Assembly: GCA_030847615.1 (NCBI GenBank)
Contig: JAUMIR010000001.1
Span: 87,283,501 to 87,347,500, forward strand
Reading direction: 5' to 3'
DNA length: 64,000 bases
DNA from: Gambelia wislizenii
Lineage: Eukaryota; Chordata; Lepidosauria; Squamata; Crotaphytidae
Part shown: piece by piece, positions 36,355-47,952 of the stretch
Numbering within the stretch: position 1 is the first letter of the stretch
How the letters are laid out: every line of letters starts with the position of its first letter
Program-made: the position numbers and the translations under genes
Notes under the pieces: generated by a model
The model's input: only the letters and a program-made list of their open reading frames with translations
What the model was told of the DNA's origin: nothing
Databases searched by the model: none

Positions 36355-36836
36355 TGGGGTGGGCAACTTGTGGCCCTCCAGATGTTACTGGACTGCAAAA
36401 TTCCCATCATCCTTTACTATTGACTATTTACAGAGACTGGAACACGGAGCAATGGGTGCAAGCTCCAGGAACAGAGATTCCACCTCAACATGAGGAGGAA
36501 CTTTTTGACAGTAAGAGCTGTTCGGCAGTGGAACGCACTCCCTCGGAGCGTGGTGGGGTCTCCTTCCTTGGAGGTCTTTAAACAGAGGCTGGATGGCCAT
36601 CTGTCGGGGATGCTTTGATTGTGATTTCCTGCGTGGCAGGGGGGTTGGACTGGATGGCCCTCGTGGTCTCTTCCAACTCTGCAATTCTATGATTCTATGA
36701 TTCTATGATTTATTTGTTTATTTATTTTCAGTTTGCATCCACCCTTCCTCCTAAGTGCTCAACAGCTATGTTGGATTGGTCTGGTGGACGTAACAGTCCA
36801 AAAACATGTGGAGGGCCGCAAATTGCCTACCTCTGC
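36355..36836. mobile_element. hAT-like element split by a CR1 insertion
   Basis: Left end TGGGGTGGGCAACTTGTGG, right end inverted CAGAGGTAGGCAATTTGCGG, both continuing CCCTCCA. Flanks TTTTTGGC and CTTTAGGC match at 6 of 8 positions. The CR1 end at 36432-36712 lies inside it. Confidence 0.7.
36432..36712 (+). pseudogene. CR1 LINE 3' end
   Basis: The coding remnant runs through GGAACGCACTCCCTCGGAGC and GGAGGTCTTTAAACAGAGGC (SLEVFKQRLDGHL-like in the homologue at 61700). It ends in the CR1 hallmark octamer repeat ATTCTATG (36683-36708). Heavily 5' truncated. Confidence 0.9.
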
Positions 36837-37291
36837 TTTAGGCCACTAACTTCCCAGGAAGTATTAATTGTTGCTCCAGTGACAAAGGAGCTCCCGTCAA
36901 TGAAAAGCGCTGCCTTACTAACTACTGAAGCAAAACGCAATGAGCACGATGTCATGTGAAACCTGGTACCATTTGTGAGACAGGAACAGTGTCCTGGCGT
37001 TCTCCTAAAGTACTTGTTGCTGTCTCTGACAATCTCCAAAGAGGCAGGTCCATGGCGCAAGATAAGAAACAGGCAAGTTCCAGAGCAAGGGAATAAGGAT
37101 TAGAATGGTAGAAGGCTGGTGTGCAGTAAAGATCATGGACTTAAATTCAACATCTAGCCTCAGAGACTGACTGGATCGCCAGCTGAACGGTAAGCCAAAT
37201 GGCATCTCAAGGAAACATGTGGAACAGTGCTAAGTTCTTGGGGAGGAGAAAAGAGAAAATTTTGAAATGGTACTTGAGAGCTCAAAAGTGA

Positions 37292-37403
37292 GCTACAGCA
37301 GTACTTTTCAATCTTTGATCCTCCAGACATTTTCAACTTCAACTCCCAGAAGCCCGTGCCAACAAAGGCAAACATCTGGGATACCAAAGATTATGAGCCA
37401 CCA
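37292..37403. repeat. hAT-like interspersed repeat fragment
   Basis: CAGTACTTTTCAATCTTTGA ... CTTCAACTCCCAGAAGCCC is a common reptile repeat motif. Boundaries uncertain. Confidence 0.45.
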
Positions 37404-37708
37404 AGTTACATGATCCTTAAAGATGAGGACTGCCAACAGTTGCTGGGCTAGATAAAATTACCCAAGGGTGAAGAAACTTCTAGATCATAATGGTAATCCT
37501 CAGTGGTCCTCTGTAATACTGCTCATGCAGATTCTTTTTTTTTCTAGGAGAACAGAACTGAAAGTGGTCAAAAATCACTGGATCCATTCCTCTGTTCAAA
37601 GGCATGATCAGTTTCCTAACTTTCCTCCTATGCAATTTAGACCAAGACCACAAGTAAAGAGGTGACCAGAAAAACCAAGGCAACCTTAATATTGCAGAGA
37701 AAAACCAA

Positions 37709-38571
37709 GGGGTCATTTACACGGGCAAATATTCCTCTAAATATACCGCTAAGATAGCACATTGTTCCTACAGATCGCACCACAGTATCGCCTCGTTCAG
37801 AAGGGGGGAAGGTAAAACCCCCAAATATAGCATGGCAAGGGATGTCGCTACTTTTGCAGGTATATTTGCAATGTAGCGCATTATTGGCAGTGTAAACAAC
37901 CATTCCGCTAAGGGCTACAGCAGAGCTGCACTGTGATTGGTTGCTATGATGCAGGGGTGGGCTTAAAAGAGGGGGAGTGAGGGTGGGAGAGTCAGTAGCG
38001 ATTAGAGGAAACTTTGAAAAATCCTCTCTGCTATTTTGCAAGCCAGTTTGCAAACAAAAAGGATTCCCAACAATTTTCAGTCAGGGAGCATTCCTTCTCA
38101 TCCTCTCTTCTGTTTTGCAAGTACGTATGTAAAGCTCCGTTCGTCAGCTGTGATCCTATGCTTGGGGGAGGGAGAGAAACCATTTCACTAAAGGCTGCAG
38201 CAGAGCTGCACTGCTATTTTGACAGTCTGTTTATTTGGCTAGAAAATGCTGTTAAGCAAGGAGAAAAAAACTTCCATTTGATTTGTGGGCAGGGAGCTGT
38301 GGGGGGGAAGAGGCAAAGAGTGACTGCCTCTACGCTGTTAAGCACACGGAGTTGGGGCCAGGGCAGACATTCCTATGGCGTTCCTTTGTCTCCTCTCCAA
38401 TGCTTGGCCATGCCCCCACCACATTTAGCTGTGTGAACCTCAAAGCGGAAAAAATCAAAGAGCCACAAAATATAGTTGTGTAAACATACACCATGTAAAC
38501 TACCCACCACTGATGCGGGACAGCGCTAAAGCGCAACTTAACACAATAAAACCTGCCATGTAAACGAGCCC
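37709..38571 (+). mobile_element. Family A inverted-repeat element, copy 2 (complete)
   Basis: 863-bp non-autonomous DNA transposon. Termini are GGGGTCATTTACACGGGC and, inverted, GGGCTCGTTTACATGGCA. The flanking 3-bp duplication is CAA (37706-37708 and 38572-38574). The interior has GTGTAAACAACC at about 37889, a CCAAT-like GATTGGTTG, and no transposase frame. A 3-bp duplication suggests a PIF/Harbinger-type transposase acting in trans; this is inference. Confidence 0.82.
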
Positions 38572-39619
38572 CAAGACAAACATTCAAGAGTCACCAAATA
38601 GACAGGAAAAAATGGATTCTTTAACCAGTCAACAATTCTATAATAACAGCATGATAAAATACACTCTCTAAATACATGAAGGCCCCCTTCAATATGAGCA
38701 AACCTTTAACTAATATTAAAATTCCTCATGGACCAATAAGATAATTAGGCATGTGGGTGAGAAACACATGCCAGGAACATCATTTTTTAAGAAAAATGTA
38801 TAAGCACTCCCACTGCAGAAAACACATTCCAGTCATTATAAAAAACAGCTTGCCTCTTTGGCAATAATAGTTGGAAAATACCATTTTGTAAGTAAACCAA
38901 TGCCCACCTCAGAATCTTTCCAGACTTGGAAGCTTTTTATCTGCCTATGTATTCTGCATGTGTGCTTGAGGAATTTATTTAGTGAGCCAGCTGTGCCTGT
39001 GAACAAGTGTGACACCAGAGCACCATTGTGGCTTAAATCTTGGACTACACCAATACACACAAATGACTGCATAACAGACTGTCTGGTAAACACAAATCAC
39101 AGTTAGAAACATCTGCTGCAGACATTCACTCAAATGAAAAAGTCAACTGGCAGAATCCCATGCCAAGTTCTCTCTCCCACTCTTGAGACTTGTACCCGTT
39201 GTTCAGTGGGCTGGCTACTCTTGTTTGTGCATTTGGGAAAGGTTCCAGGCACTCAAAGGCTCCTTTTCATTCAAGACAACAACATGCAATTTTGTGCAGC
39301 AACATCACTCATCCAGAAGATCTTAATTCATTACTGAGCCATGTCAGGAATGATGACACGAATAAAAAATGTGTGAAGGAAACTGATCTTTCCCTACTTC
39401 TGAAATCCTAACTGTTCAAGCAGACACTGAAGAACATGAGAACAATTGTAACACACAAGAAACTGAAAAAGGCAAGGCTGTCACTCTCAACTGGCAAAAG
39501 AAACTGACACATACTTGTCCTTGCCCAAGGACAGAAAATGGTGACAAAAACACTGCCCCTTGGAGTTATTTTAAACAAGGAACAAGGGCCTGAAACTTTC
39601 AAAGATGTATCCTGAGGGT

Positions 39620-39644
39620 TAATAATAATAATAATAATAATAAT
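39620..39644. repeat. (AAT)n microsatellite
   Basis: Eight AAT units next to the BovB-like fragment. Confidence 0.9.
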
Positions 39645-39654
39645 TTGCAAAAAG

Positions 39655-40310
39655 GTACATTTCAGAAAAGCCAGACTGGGGGTCTGGGAGGAAGGCATGA
39701 CAATTTGGGCTACTAAGCCTATTTGACCAGGCACCAGAAGGACTCTGGACTGAAGCCAGGGACACTATCAGGGAGGAATGCACAAAGACGCTATCTGCAG
39801 CCAAAAAGAAACAGAAACTTCAATGGATGGCAGGTGAAACTCTTCAAGCAATTAAGGACAGATGAGAAGAAAAAGTAAAAGGGTGACAGAAATAGAGTCA
39901 GAACCCTGAGTGCAACTGTTCAATGACTTGAGCACTGGGAGAAGGAGAACTACTATAAGAGTCAATGCAGAGAAATAGAAGATGACAACAAAAAAGGAAG
40001 AACAAGAGATCTCATACACAAGATCAAAGGGGAATTTAAACCAAGGATGGGGATGCTCTATGCTCAGCAAGGGAACACATTACATGACCAAGTACGAATA
40101 AAAAGGCAATGAGAACAATACACTGAAGAACTATATAAAAGAGATGAAAGGATGACAGATTTATTCAAGGACAAACCATTTGAAGATGAACCTCCAGTTT
40201 TAGAAAGTGAGGTGGAAGCTGCACTCAGAGCACTTAGGAGAAATAAATCACTAGGAACAAATGGCATACCAATAGAGCTGCTTCAAGCTGCAGAGACAGA
40301 ATCTACTCTA
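39655..40310 (+). pseudogene. RTE/BovB-like LINE fragment, 5' part
   Basis: Decayed ORF2 linker and start of RT. The best stretch is FKDKPFEDEPPVLESEVEAA followed by LRALRRNKSLGTNGIPIELLQ, which matches the RTE/BovB pre-RT motif (NKxxGxDGIPxELxQ). Upstream peptides such as LWTEARDTIREECTK fit the same family but contain stops and shifts. The catalytic YADD region is missing. The LINE is cut at about 40310 by a Penelope-like fragment and its 3' end resumes at 40467. Confidence 0.78.
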
Positions 40311-40466
40311 TGTGAAGCCGAAGGCTTTCATGGCTGGCATCCATAGTTTTTTTGTGATTTTTTTTCCTGGGCCGTGAGGCCGCGTTCTAGAAGAGTTTAT
40401 TTCTGATGTTTTGCCTTTGTTTGTGGCTGGCATCTTCAGAGAATAGTGGCAGTGTATAGAAAAAGG
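40311..40466 (-). mobile_element. Penelope-like element end fragment
   Basis: Inverted copy of the terminal segment at 54594-54721: GAAGCCGAAGGCTTTCATGG, TTTATTTCTGATGTTTTGCC, GTGGCTGGCATCTTCAGAG. The GAAA of the hammerhead-like core is mutated here. Confidence 0.75.
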
Positions 40467-40680
40467 CTATAACGCTTGGAAAGGTAGAAGATGGTAGCAA
40501 AAGAAGAAAACCACATTCCAGATGGCTAAACTCAATCAAGGAAGCCATGGCCCTGAGTCTGCAAGACCTAAGCAGGGCTTTTGATAACAGGGATACTTGG
40601 AGGTGTCTCATGTATAGGGTCGCCAGAAGTCAAAGTTGACTTGACAACAGTTAACAACAACAACAACAGCAAGGGTTTGA
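40467..40680 (+). pseudogene. RTE/BovB-like LINE 3' end
   Basis: Encodes the family C terminus (WLNSIKEAMALSLQDLSRAF, then NRDTWRCLMYRVARSQ) followed by TTGACTTGACAACAGTTAAC and (CAA)n. This CAACAA tail is the one Sauria-type SINEs share. Same LINE as 39655-40310, with the RT core lost. Confidence 0.75.
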
Positions 40681-40814
40681 AGGTTTGAAGTACAGTGCTG
40701 CAGAGCAGCATATGTAGAAAAGTCCTACAATAAAGTCCTGCAGTGGCACCTCATGGGATGCATGAAACTTTTGGGACAGTTAATAATTGTTAAATTTAGT
40801 ATATAAATTGTTTC

Positions 40815-41464
40815 TTTTTTTAAAATTTTTATTACAATAACAAAAATAATACTCTACATTGATTGTTTCATTAATTAACAGCGAATAAAAACGACTTCCA
40901 TCGTATAAATAACACAAAGAGTTTTCTATTTACTATAACCTTATATCTTCCTTCTTCTATAACATATGTGTTGTTCTATTGCTAACTTTCCTATGATTGC
41001 TTGCGTTATTTCCCTCTCACCCGATTCAAATTATCCTCTTCCGCTTCTTGCACCTCTTCCTTTTCCCTCGATCTCCTATCCCGTACTCTTTTCCTCTTAA
41101 ATGTATAGATTATATTTCTATATTACTTTGGGTATGAACTTTTATATCATATCCTATATCTCGATATCTCTACCAATGTTCCATCTTCTTTTGCAATAGT
41201 TGGTTACCGGTTGCCACTCAGTTTCCGTCTTTTCTGCAGCTTCTTGGTTCAATATTCGAGTTAGTTTATCATTGTCTCTCATTAATAATATCTTATTCAG
41301 CCAAATTTCAATTGAGGGCTCTTCTTTGTTTCTCCAGTTCGCTGCAATAACCAAACGGGCTGCCGTGCATAAATGCTCAGCATCCAATTCGAATTCAGCC
41401 CCAAGTTATACCTCTTGAATATTACCGCAATATTGACACCACAAGCGGGGAGAAAATACTGGCG
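40815..41464 (-). pseudogene. L1 LINE 3' end with perfect target duplication
   Basis: The minus-strand frame contains CTAARLVIAANWRNKEEPSI and LNKILLMRDNDKLTRIL, typical of the L1 ORF2 extreme C terminus. The insertion is flanked by a perfect 17-bp duplication AGTATATAAATTGTTTC (40798-40814, 41465-41481). It is 5' truncated to 650 bp with a short A-rich tail. The unmutated duplication suggests a fairly recent insertion; stops in the frame are few. Confidence 0.92.
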
Positions 41465-41589
41465 AGTATATAAATTGTTTCACTGTTTAAAATTGTTATT
41501 GTATTTGCAATATTCATATAACTGGTCCCACAAAACTCAGAAAAAAAAGCTAGCTCACTCTCACTCTCTTTCTCACTTTCTCTCTCATT

Positions 41590-41668
41590 TAAAACATTTG
41601 CAACCCATCTTCTAGCCTCAAGGCAGCTCACAACACCAATTAAAATACAAAATCAGTACAAAATAGCA
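41590..41668 (-). repeat. LINE 3' tail fragment
   Basis: Inverted form of the GTGAGCTGCCTTGAGGCTAG-type L2/CR1-group tail, immediately before a SINE. Confidence 0.45.
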
Positions 41669-41689
41669 GTATGGTATCAAAGAGGATAG

Positions 41690-41918
41690 AGAGCCAGCAT
41701 GTTGTAATGATTTGAGCATTGGACTATGACTCTGGAGACCAGGGTTCAAATTCTCACTCAGTCATGGAAATCCACTGGGTGATCTTGGGCAAGTCACTCT
41801 CTCCGCCTCAGAGAAAAGCAAATTCCTCAGAACAAATCTTGCCAAAAAAATCCTACAGACAGTTTCTTGTTAGGGTTGCCATAAGTTGCAAATGACATGA
41901 AGGCGCACAACAACAATA
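41690..41918 (+). mobile_element. Sauria-type SINE
   Basis: GAGCCAGCATGTTGTAATGA head, GGTTCAAATTC B box, GATCTTGGGCAAGTCACTC, GGGTTGCCATAAGTTGCAAA and a GCGCACAACAACAA tail. The best preserved full-length copy here. Confidence 0.9.
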
Positions 41919-42870
41919 AAAACAGTTAATAATCACAAAATAGAGCATGGCATAATCAATAAAAATAGCAGGTACAGAAACGTCAATTTAGTTGTTACGT
42001 ATGTACAATGATTTTCTCTCAAAGGATCCAACAAGTGCAAACAAAACTTCCCATAGTCTCAATGAAATAAAGCTGGTTTCTGAGGTGTGTGGCAGTTAAC
42101 AATCAGCATCAACCACTAGCTAGTACTATAAGTAAATGAAAATACAAACTGACAGCCAAATGGAGTTAAATAAGTTACAATGTTTTTTTCAAGTGGAATT
42201 TTCCAAAATTGATGTTGGAGTGTTGCATGAGAGAAAACACTGCTGACCAGTTTTCACCATTAACATCATACTTCCTATATAGGCTGCAACAATTTATGAT
42301 GAGATTAACACAGCTGGATTTTCTGTGACTACCTGCACTGAGAAGGAACTCAGCACAGGACCTGTCCATAGAAATAGCAATGACCATAAACCTGATTTTC
42401 TAGGGAGTGTAGGCAAGGCAGGTCTTGGGCTGTGGTTCATGGCACTTTTGTCTTGCACACTGAAGAAAGGAACTTCAGACATCATCAGTCTGTGTGTTAT
42501 CACTAAACTCAGCCAGAGGATGAGTCATATGAACATTGTCATATGCTTTAAAAAAAATACCTTCCATTCCTATCAATTATTTCAGAAAGCATTTGAAAGG
42601 CATGTAAGCGTTTGGGATGAGGATTTTCTGTTTAAAGTCCAGAAATGGTAACAGAGCTTTTAGAAGCCTTATCATACAAACAATAGGATTAAATGCAATG
42701 ACATTTAAAAATAACACTTTTTCCCCCAATCCTGAAATTGTCAAGTGTTTGTGAGTATCAGCACAAAACAAGGTGGTTTTTAAAGGAGATTTGAATGGAC
42801 CTGACATTGCTTATTAGCTCAGAGCAACAGGACTGAACAAAAGAGCACAAGGAATGACTTCTCTCTCTCT

Positions 42871-43377
42871 GAGCTCATCTACATCAGCCAGGATACACAG
42901 ACTCCCACTGGCATACCCTAGCTGTAGACCAGGCCCATTCCTTCATCTTTACCTCTATGAAATGGGCCGGAGTCCAAGCAAACACACCGGCCTGTTCACT
43001 ACAGTCACTGTCACCATCTCCCTGGCTCTCCCAGAAGCAAGGAAACCAGCCCACAACATGTGACCAAGGCCTCCTGCATGTGACTGGCCTTGGTCACCTG
43101 CTGCAAGACCCCTTCCTGGATCCGGAAGACCAAGACAGCCTGGCAGCTGCAGGGTGGACTCCTGCAGATACATGGGGTCTGATCCATTTCTTCCCATCAG
43201 GAACACATTTTCCCAGATACTATTTTACAATGGTTTTTCAGGCCCTACTCTGCCTTTGCCCTGGGCGGGGGGTGAGGACTGCCCAGACGCAGAACAGGGC
43301 AAAAGCCCTGTGTTGTCAGGACTGCAGGACTCTAAGACAGGGGCAAGATGGGGTATATTGCCTGTGTAGACAAGCGC
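42871..43377. mobile_element. Family E inverted-repeat element, copy 2
   Basis: 507 bp with ends GAGCTCATCTACATCAGCC and inverted GCGCTTGTCTACACAGGC. Exact 3-bp duplication TCT (42868-42870, 43378-43380), though the left flank is a CT run, so this match is weaker evidence. Reverse orientation relative to 19688 and 56467. Confidence 0.78.
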
Positions 43378-43467
43378 TCTGTCTCTCTCTGCCTCCTGTC
43401 CACAGAGGGAGAGAAGCAGCAGGAGAGTCGGAGAACAAGGAATAAGGGACAAGCAAACTGAAAGGTT

Positions 43468-43690
43468 GGACATAGAATCATAAAATTATTGAGTTGGAAA
43501 GATCCCCAATGGTCACTGAGAAAAACACAGCCATGGCCACCCAACCTCTGTTTAAAAGCTTCCAAAGAAACAGAGTCTAACGCCTCCCAAAACAGCTTGT
43601 TCCATAATTCACCAGAAATTACTATCAGGAAGATCTTCCTAATGTTTAGTTTGAATCTCCTTGTAATTTGAATCCATTGATTCAGGTGCC
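43468..43690 (-). pseudogene. CR1 LINE 3' end (inverted)
   Basis: Begins CATAGAATCATAAAATTATT (inverted ATTCTATG end) and continues with the complement of the CR1 C terminus (SLEAFKQRLGGHGC). The frame is interrupted. A separate insertion from the adjoining L2 fragment. Confidence 0.85.
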
Positions 43691-43699
43691 AATGGAACA

Positions 43700-44490
43700 G
43701 CAGAAAGCAAGCTTGCGCCATCTTCCATGTGACATTCCTTCAACAGTTATCCTATCACCCTGGGGCGGACCATCTAAATCGGGGCCCCACCCCTGCATAG
43801 GCTCCAAGTCCCAGCAAGTCTCAACCCTATTATCATGGTCAGTGATCAGACCATGATAACAGAACTACAGAAAGTTCCTCCACATGGCAAACATGAAATT
43901 CTGAGCTGCCCCTGACAGAGGCGTCTCCGCATGGATGTTAAAGTCCCACTGTACAATAACATGAGGGGACTCCAACACCACTGTCAAGACCAACTCAGCT
44001 AGCTCAGGCAGGGAGACTGTTGAGCAGTGGTATGGGAGGTACAGAACACAATCCCTATTTTGTCCCAGCCACCCACCTTCAAAAACACACATTCAAACCC
44101 AGCAGACTTGTGGGACAGGGCACCTGGTGAGTGAGATGGAATCCCGATAGACCACTGGCACTTTGCCTCCCCACCCACCCCCAGGCCTCACCTGCTGCTG
44201 TACAGAGAACTTAGGTGGACAAAGCTGGGAGAGATTAGACTTTCCCCAGCTTCATCCACCAGGTCAGCTTGCTCATGCAGGATTAAGTCCTGTATCAGAG
44301 ATGTTTTTCCATTCACCAACCTGGCATTGAGCAGCAGTATTTTCATCCCAAGGGGTCTGTTGCCAAGGATATTCAAACTATTTAAAGTGGAAGACAGGTT
44401 TGGGGTAACCCTGTGGCTCTCCCTACTACCATAATGATAGGACTGTCTCTCCACATCATATCTCTGGCTTAATAGCCAATCACTAGCTGA
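43700..44490 (-). pseudogene. L2-group LINE endonuclease fragment
   Basis: Reading on the minus strand from about 44400 down: LLLNARLVNGKTSLIQDLIL (start of the AP-type endonuclease, as LLLCNARSVKNKTHIIHDLL in the copy at 53000), then LAELVLTVVLESPHVIVQWD and FNIHAETPLSG (the GDFN motif, here WDFN). Frames are broken between segments. No RT part. Confidence 0.82.
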
Positions 44491-45089
44491 GTACCTGGGG
44501 CCCAGTTCTGCAGGGAGCAAAGAGCAGTCTGAACAGGCAGCAGTCCAACCAGAGAGGTGGAGCACAGCAAGCAAGAAGACAGACAGCAAGCAGGCATGCA
44601 GAAGACCTCTTTCCTGGGGTGGTGCAGATGATGGTGGTGTTCTTCTCCCTCCATCTCCTGACTAGATAGGCAAGAGTACAGAAATTAAACATGGGTATAT
44701 GAATAGACGAAGAAGAGTCCTAGGTTCCTGACCTTGAAATAAGATACACGTATGTAGTATTGGAATAATATGAGGCTGCAATGTCTCACATCCTGGAAAG
44801 GTTTTATTTTACAGTATTTTTCAGATGTGGCTAAGTTCTGGTTTTTATTAATTGTGCAGATGAAAATTATCAGTAGAACATTTGACCATGCTGATATTGT
44901 AGTGAAGAACCTGCTAAAAGATGACTCTCAGTCTTACTACAGTTTAGGTAAACAGTATTAATGAAATCAAGAAAGCAGCAGTCACTGTACCCAATGGTGT
45001 GACAGTTGTCTGATTTCACCTTGCATACATTTGGCTACAGGGTTAAAGTGGAATTTTAAGATGGCAAAAATAATGATCACCGATAATTT

Positions 45090-45655
45090 CCATAACTTTA
45101 AAGTGGATAATGAAGACACTGATATACCTTGGCTTAGTCATTAACCAAAATAGAGACTATAATCAAGAAATCAGAAGAAGACTGAAACTTGGAAAGGCAG
45201 ACATGAAGGAACAAGATAAGATCCTCAAGACTAAAGATGTATCATTAAATAACAAAATCAGAATCACTGAAGACATTGTATTTCTGATTTCTATATATGG
45301 TCATGAAAGCTGGAGAGTTAGGAAAGCTGACAGGAATAGAATCAATTCTTTTGAAATGTGGTTAGGATGGTCTTTGCCATTGTTCTTCCCATTCCTATGT
45401 ATGGTTGTGAAAGCTGGACAGTGAAGAAAGCTGATAGGAAGAAAATCAATTCATTTGAGATGTGTTCCTGGAGAAGAGTTCTATGGATACCGTGGGCTGC
45501 TAAAAAGACAAATAAATGGGTCCTAGAGCAAATCAGACCGGAACTCACCTTAGAAGCCAAGGGACATGACTCACTGGAGGGCCCACTGTATTCCTTAACA
45601 GATGTCATATTATTCTACTACAGACTGAATTTACTTTACTATGACAAAATCTAAA
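45090..45655 (+). pseudogene. RTE/BovB-like LINE C-terminal fragment with internal duplication
   Basis: IYLGLVINQNRDYNQEIRRR ... KIRITEDIVFLISIYGHESW followed by a second, frame-shifted version, VFAIVLPIPMYGCESWTVKK, ADRKKINSFEMCSWRRVLWI and LEQIRPELTLEAK. These match the BovB region after RT (YGCESWTxKKAExRRIDAFE). The segment ending INSFEM occurs twice. The 3' end is lost. Confidence 0.8.
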
Positions 45656-46826
45656 ATGGTCCCAATTTATGAATTTCTTTTTATGATCATAAAGTGTACT
45701 TAAAAAATAGAAAAGAATCCTAAATACCATAGCAACGGGGGAAATTGAAAGATACAAGTCACATTTCTAATTGCATATGATTTTAATTTTAACCTAGATT
45801 GTTCCATGGAGGAATGTGAAACTACTGTACTCTTTCTTGACCTATTTCTCTGTTACTACCATTGAAGATATGTTTGGTTTCCTCTGAAGATAGAGGCTAA
45901 AATATTTGATGTGTTTGGTCACCTTTCTGACACACATACACAAAGGAGGGAGCAAATAAGATTTGGGTTTAAAGAGATAATAAAAGAAGCAATCCTATTA
46001 CGTCTTTTTAAAAAAAATATATCTCTCTTTGGATTGTAATATACAAAAGCTAGCTGAAAATCATTTTTTGAATTGTACCACAAAAGCTCTTATACAGAAA
46101 TATCTAGGAGCTGAAGAAATTCAAGAAAGAAAGAAAAGGGGATCAGAAAATGAAAGCCTGCCCTTAACATTGTGTCAAGGACAGACAATAATGTGGTAAA
46201 GTTACTAGGTATAATGACTCCTCACCACACATTAACACCACAGTTCTGTTTGTTCTGGACAAGAGATACACACCTCCAATATTTCTTAAAATGTTGAACT
46301 TACTAGAGGGACTCATGTGTCAGAACAGATCTTCATGTTTCTTTCTTCCAGAACAGGGCTTTAATATAGTTCATTCTTTGAAGTAACTCTTCACTTTATC
46401 ATTCAAATTTCTTTATATCTATTTGAAGTGTGCTTCTCAAGAAAACTTTAACTCAGTTAACCTTTAACTATCAGACAGAGCATTCACATTCTACATTCTT
46501 TGTTGTGTTTTGTCTTTTGGTTTGGGATATAAATTCATGTCTAAATCAAAACAGTGTATCTTTATTCTGGTTTAATCAACAATAGATTTATGTATACTGT
46601 GCTAGGCTGATGTATATTTTATGTGTTTACCGATATAGCAACACAGCAATACACAGGAAGCAGCATCAGGAACAAAGACAGCAAAGTTCAAAAATAGATG
46701 AGTGTGTTTAGTTACTCATTGATAAGGTAGAAAATCTAATTTAATTACATTTATGTTGGAAGCAGGAAAAGTTAACTATTAAATTATACAATATTACATT
46801 TATGTTATATTTCCAATTACATTTGA

Positions 46827-47415
46827 GGACCTTATCAAATGCAGCAAATATGGCGTCATAAGGATGCACAATGATTGCAAAAAAGCGTGCATACCAGACA
46901 ATGTCATCCTTTCATGATCATGTGTAGGGAATAAGGCATACTTTTTTATTGATGGTCCAAGCTGTCAATAGATCCCCCGTTCTGCTTTGTTGCCAGTATT
47001 GCAGGCATTTGAATCCTTGCACCATTGTGCTCATGTGAATGCAGCATCAATGGGCAAACACTTCCACTTGAGACTGTGAAAGCCAGGTAGGGAACACTCT
47101 TTTTATGATACACACACACACCCACACCCACATACGTGTACTTGAGACTTCTACAGTATGTTTTTGTGCTTGTATGAACTTTTTGTGTCTTTGTTTTGTT
47201 TTTCAAATTTGCTGCACTAGTGTCTTCTTGAGGGAATCGCCACGATCAGGAACCCAGAAGTAAACGGAGCTCCGTTCGTGCTCTGTTATGGCTGGGGAAG
47301 CCTTATTGATGCTGGTTAAGGTAGGTCTGGTAGGTGTGGTCCTTTTGCCGGCATAAAAACGCAGCAAAATATGCCAGCAAAAGAACTTTTTACGGGGGGT
47401 GGTTTGATACAGTCC
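46827..47415. mobile_element. Family C inverted-repeat element, copy 2
   Basis: 589 bp with ends GGACCTTATCAAATGCAGC and inverted GGACTGTATCAAACCACC. Flanks TGA and TAA match at two of three positions. Homologous to 8283-8860 in the same orientation. Confidence 0.82.
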
Positions 47416-47952
47416 TAAGTTTAAACCCTGCATTTAAACCATTGAAGAATCAAGATGAAAAATGCCTTCATTGTTTTTTATTCCACCCCCAACCCTGCCC
47501 CTGCCCCTGCTCTGAGCTTGGGGAAGAAGGAAATAGCTGTATGAATTTTTTAAAGTCTAATTTCTCATCCAGACCACCAATACCCCATTTTTTGTTTTCC
47601 TTTCTCCTTTCCTTATAATCTCATCACTTTAGCCTTCTCCTTCCTTAGGCTTACTGATTCCCATGTGGATCTCAACAAAAGTCCCAGGGAGCACTTCAAA
47701 TTCATTTTCTCATAACAGATGAGGCAGCTCAATGCAGCGTCCAGTATAAAGTGCCCAGGATCACACAGATGCAAAGATCATCATCCCTTCCAACTTGCCC
47801 TTATTACTTGTTGGTTTAGAATATTTTAACCTTTTAAATTAACTATAATGGACCCTCAGTATCAATTGGTGCTTCTCCCGCCCCCCATGGATACTAAAAT
47901 CCATGGATAATTAAGGCCTGTTATACACAATGGCATAGTAAAATGGCATCCC

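Noticed and set aside
46340..46440. Candidate upstream DISC1 exon
   Set aside because: Stop codon in the relevant minus-strand frame and no acceptor/donor pair.
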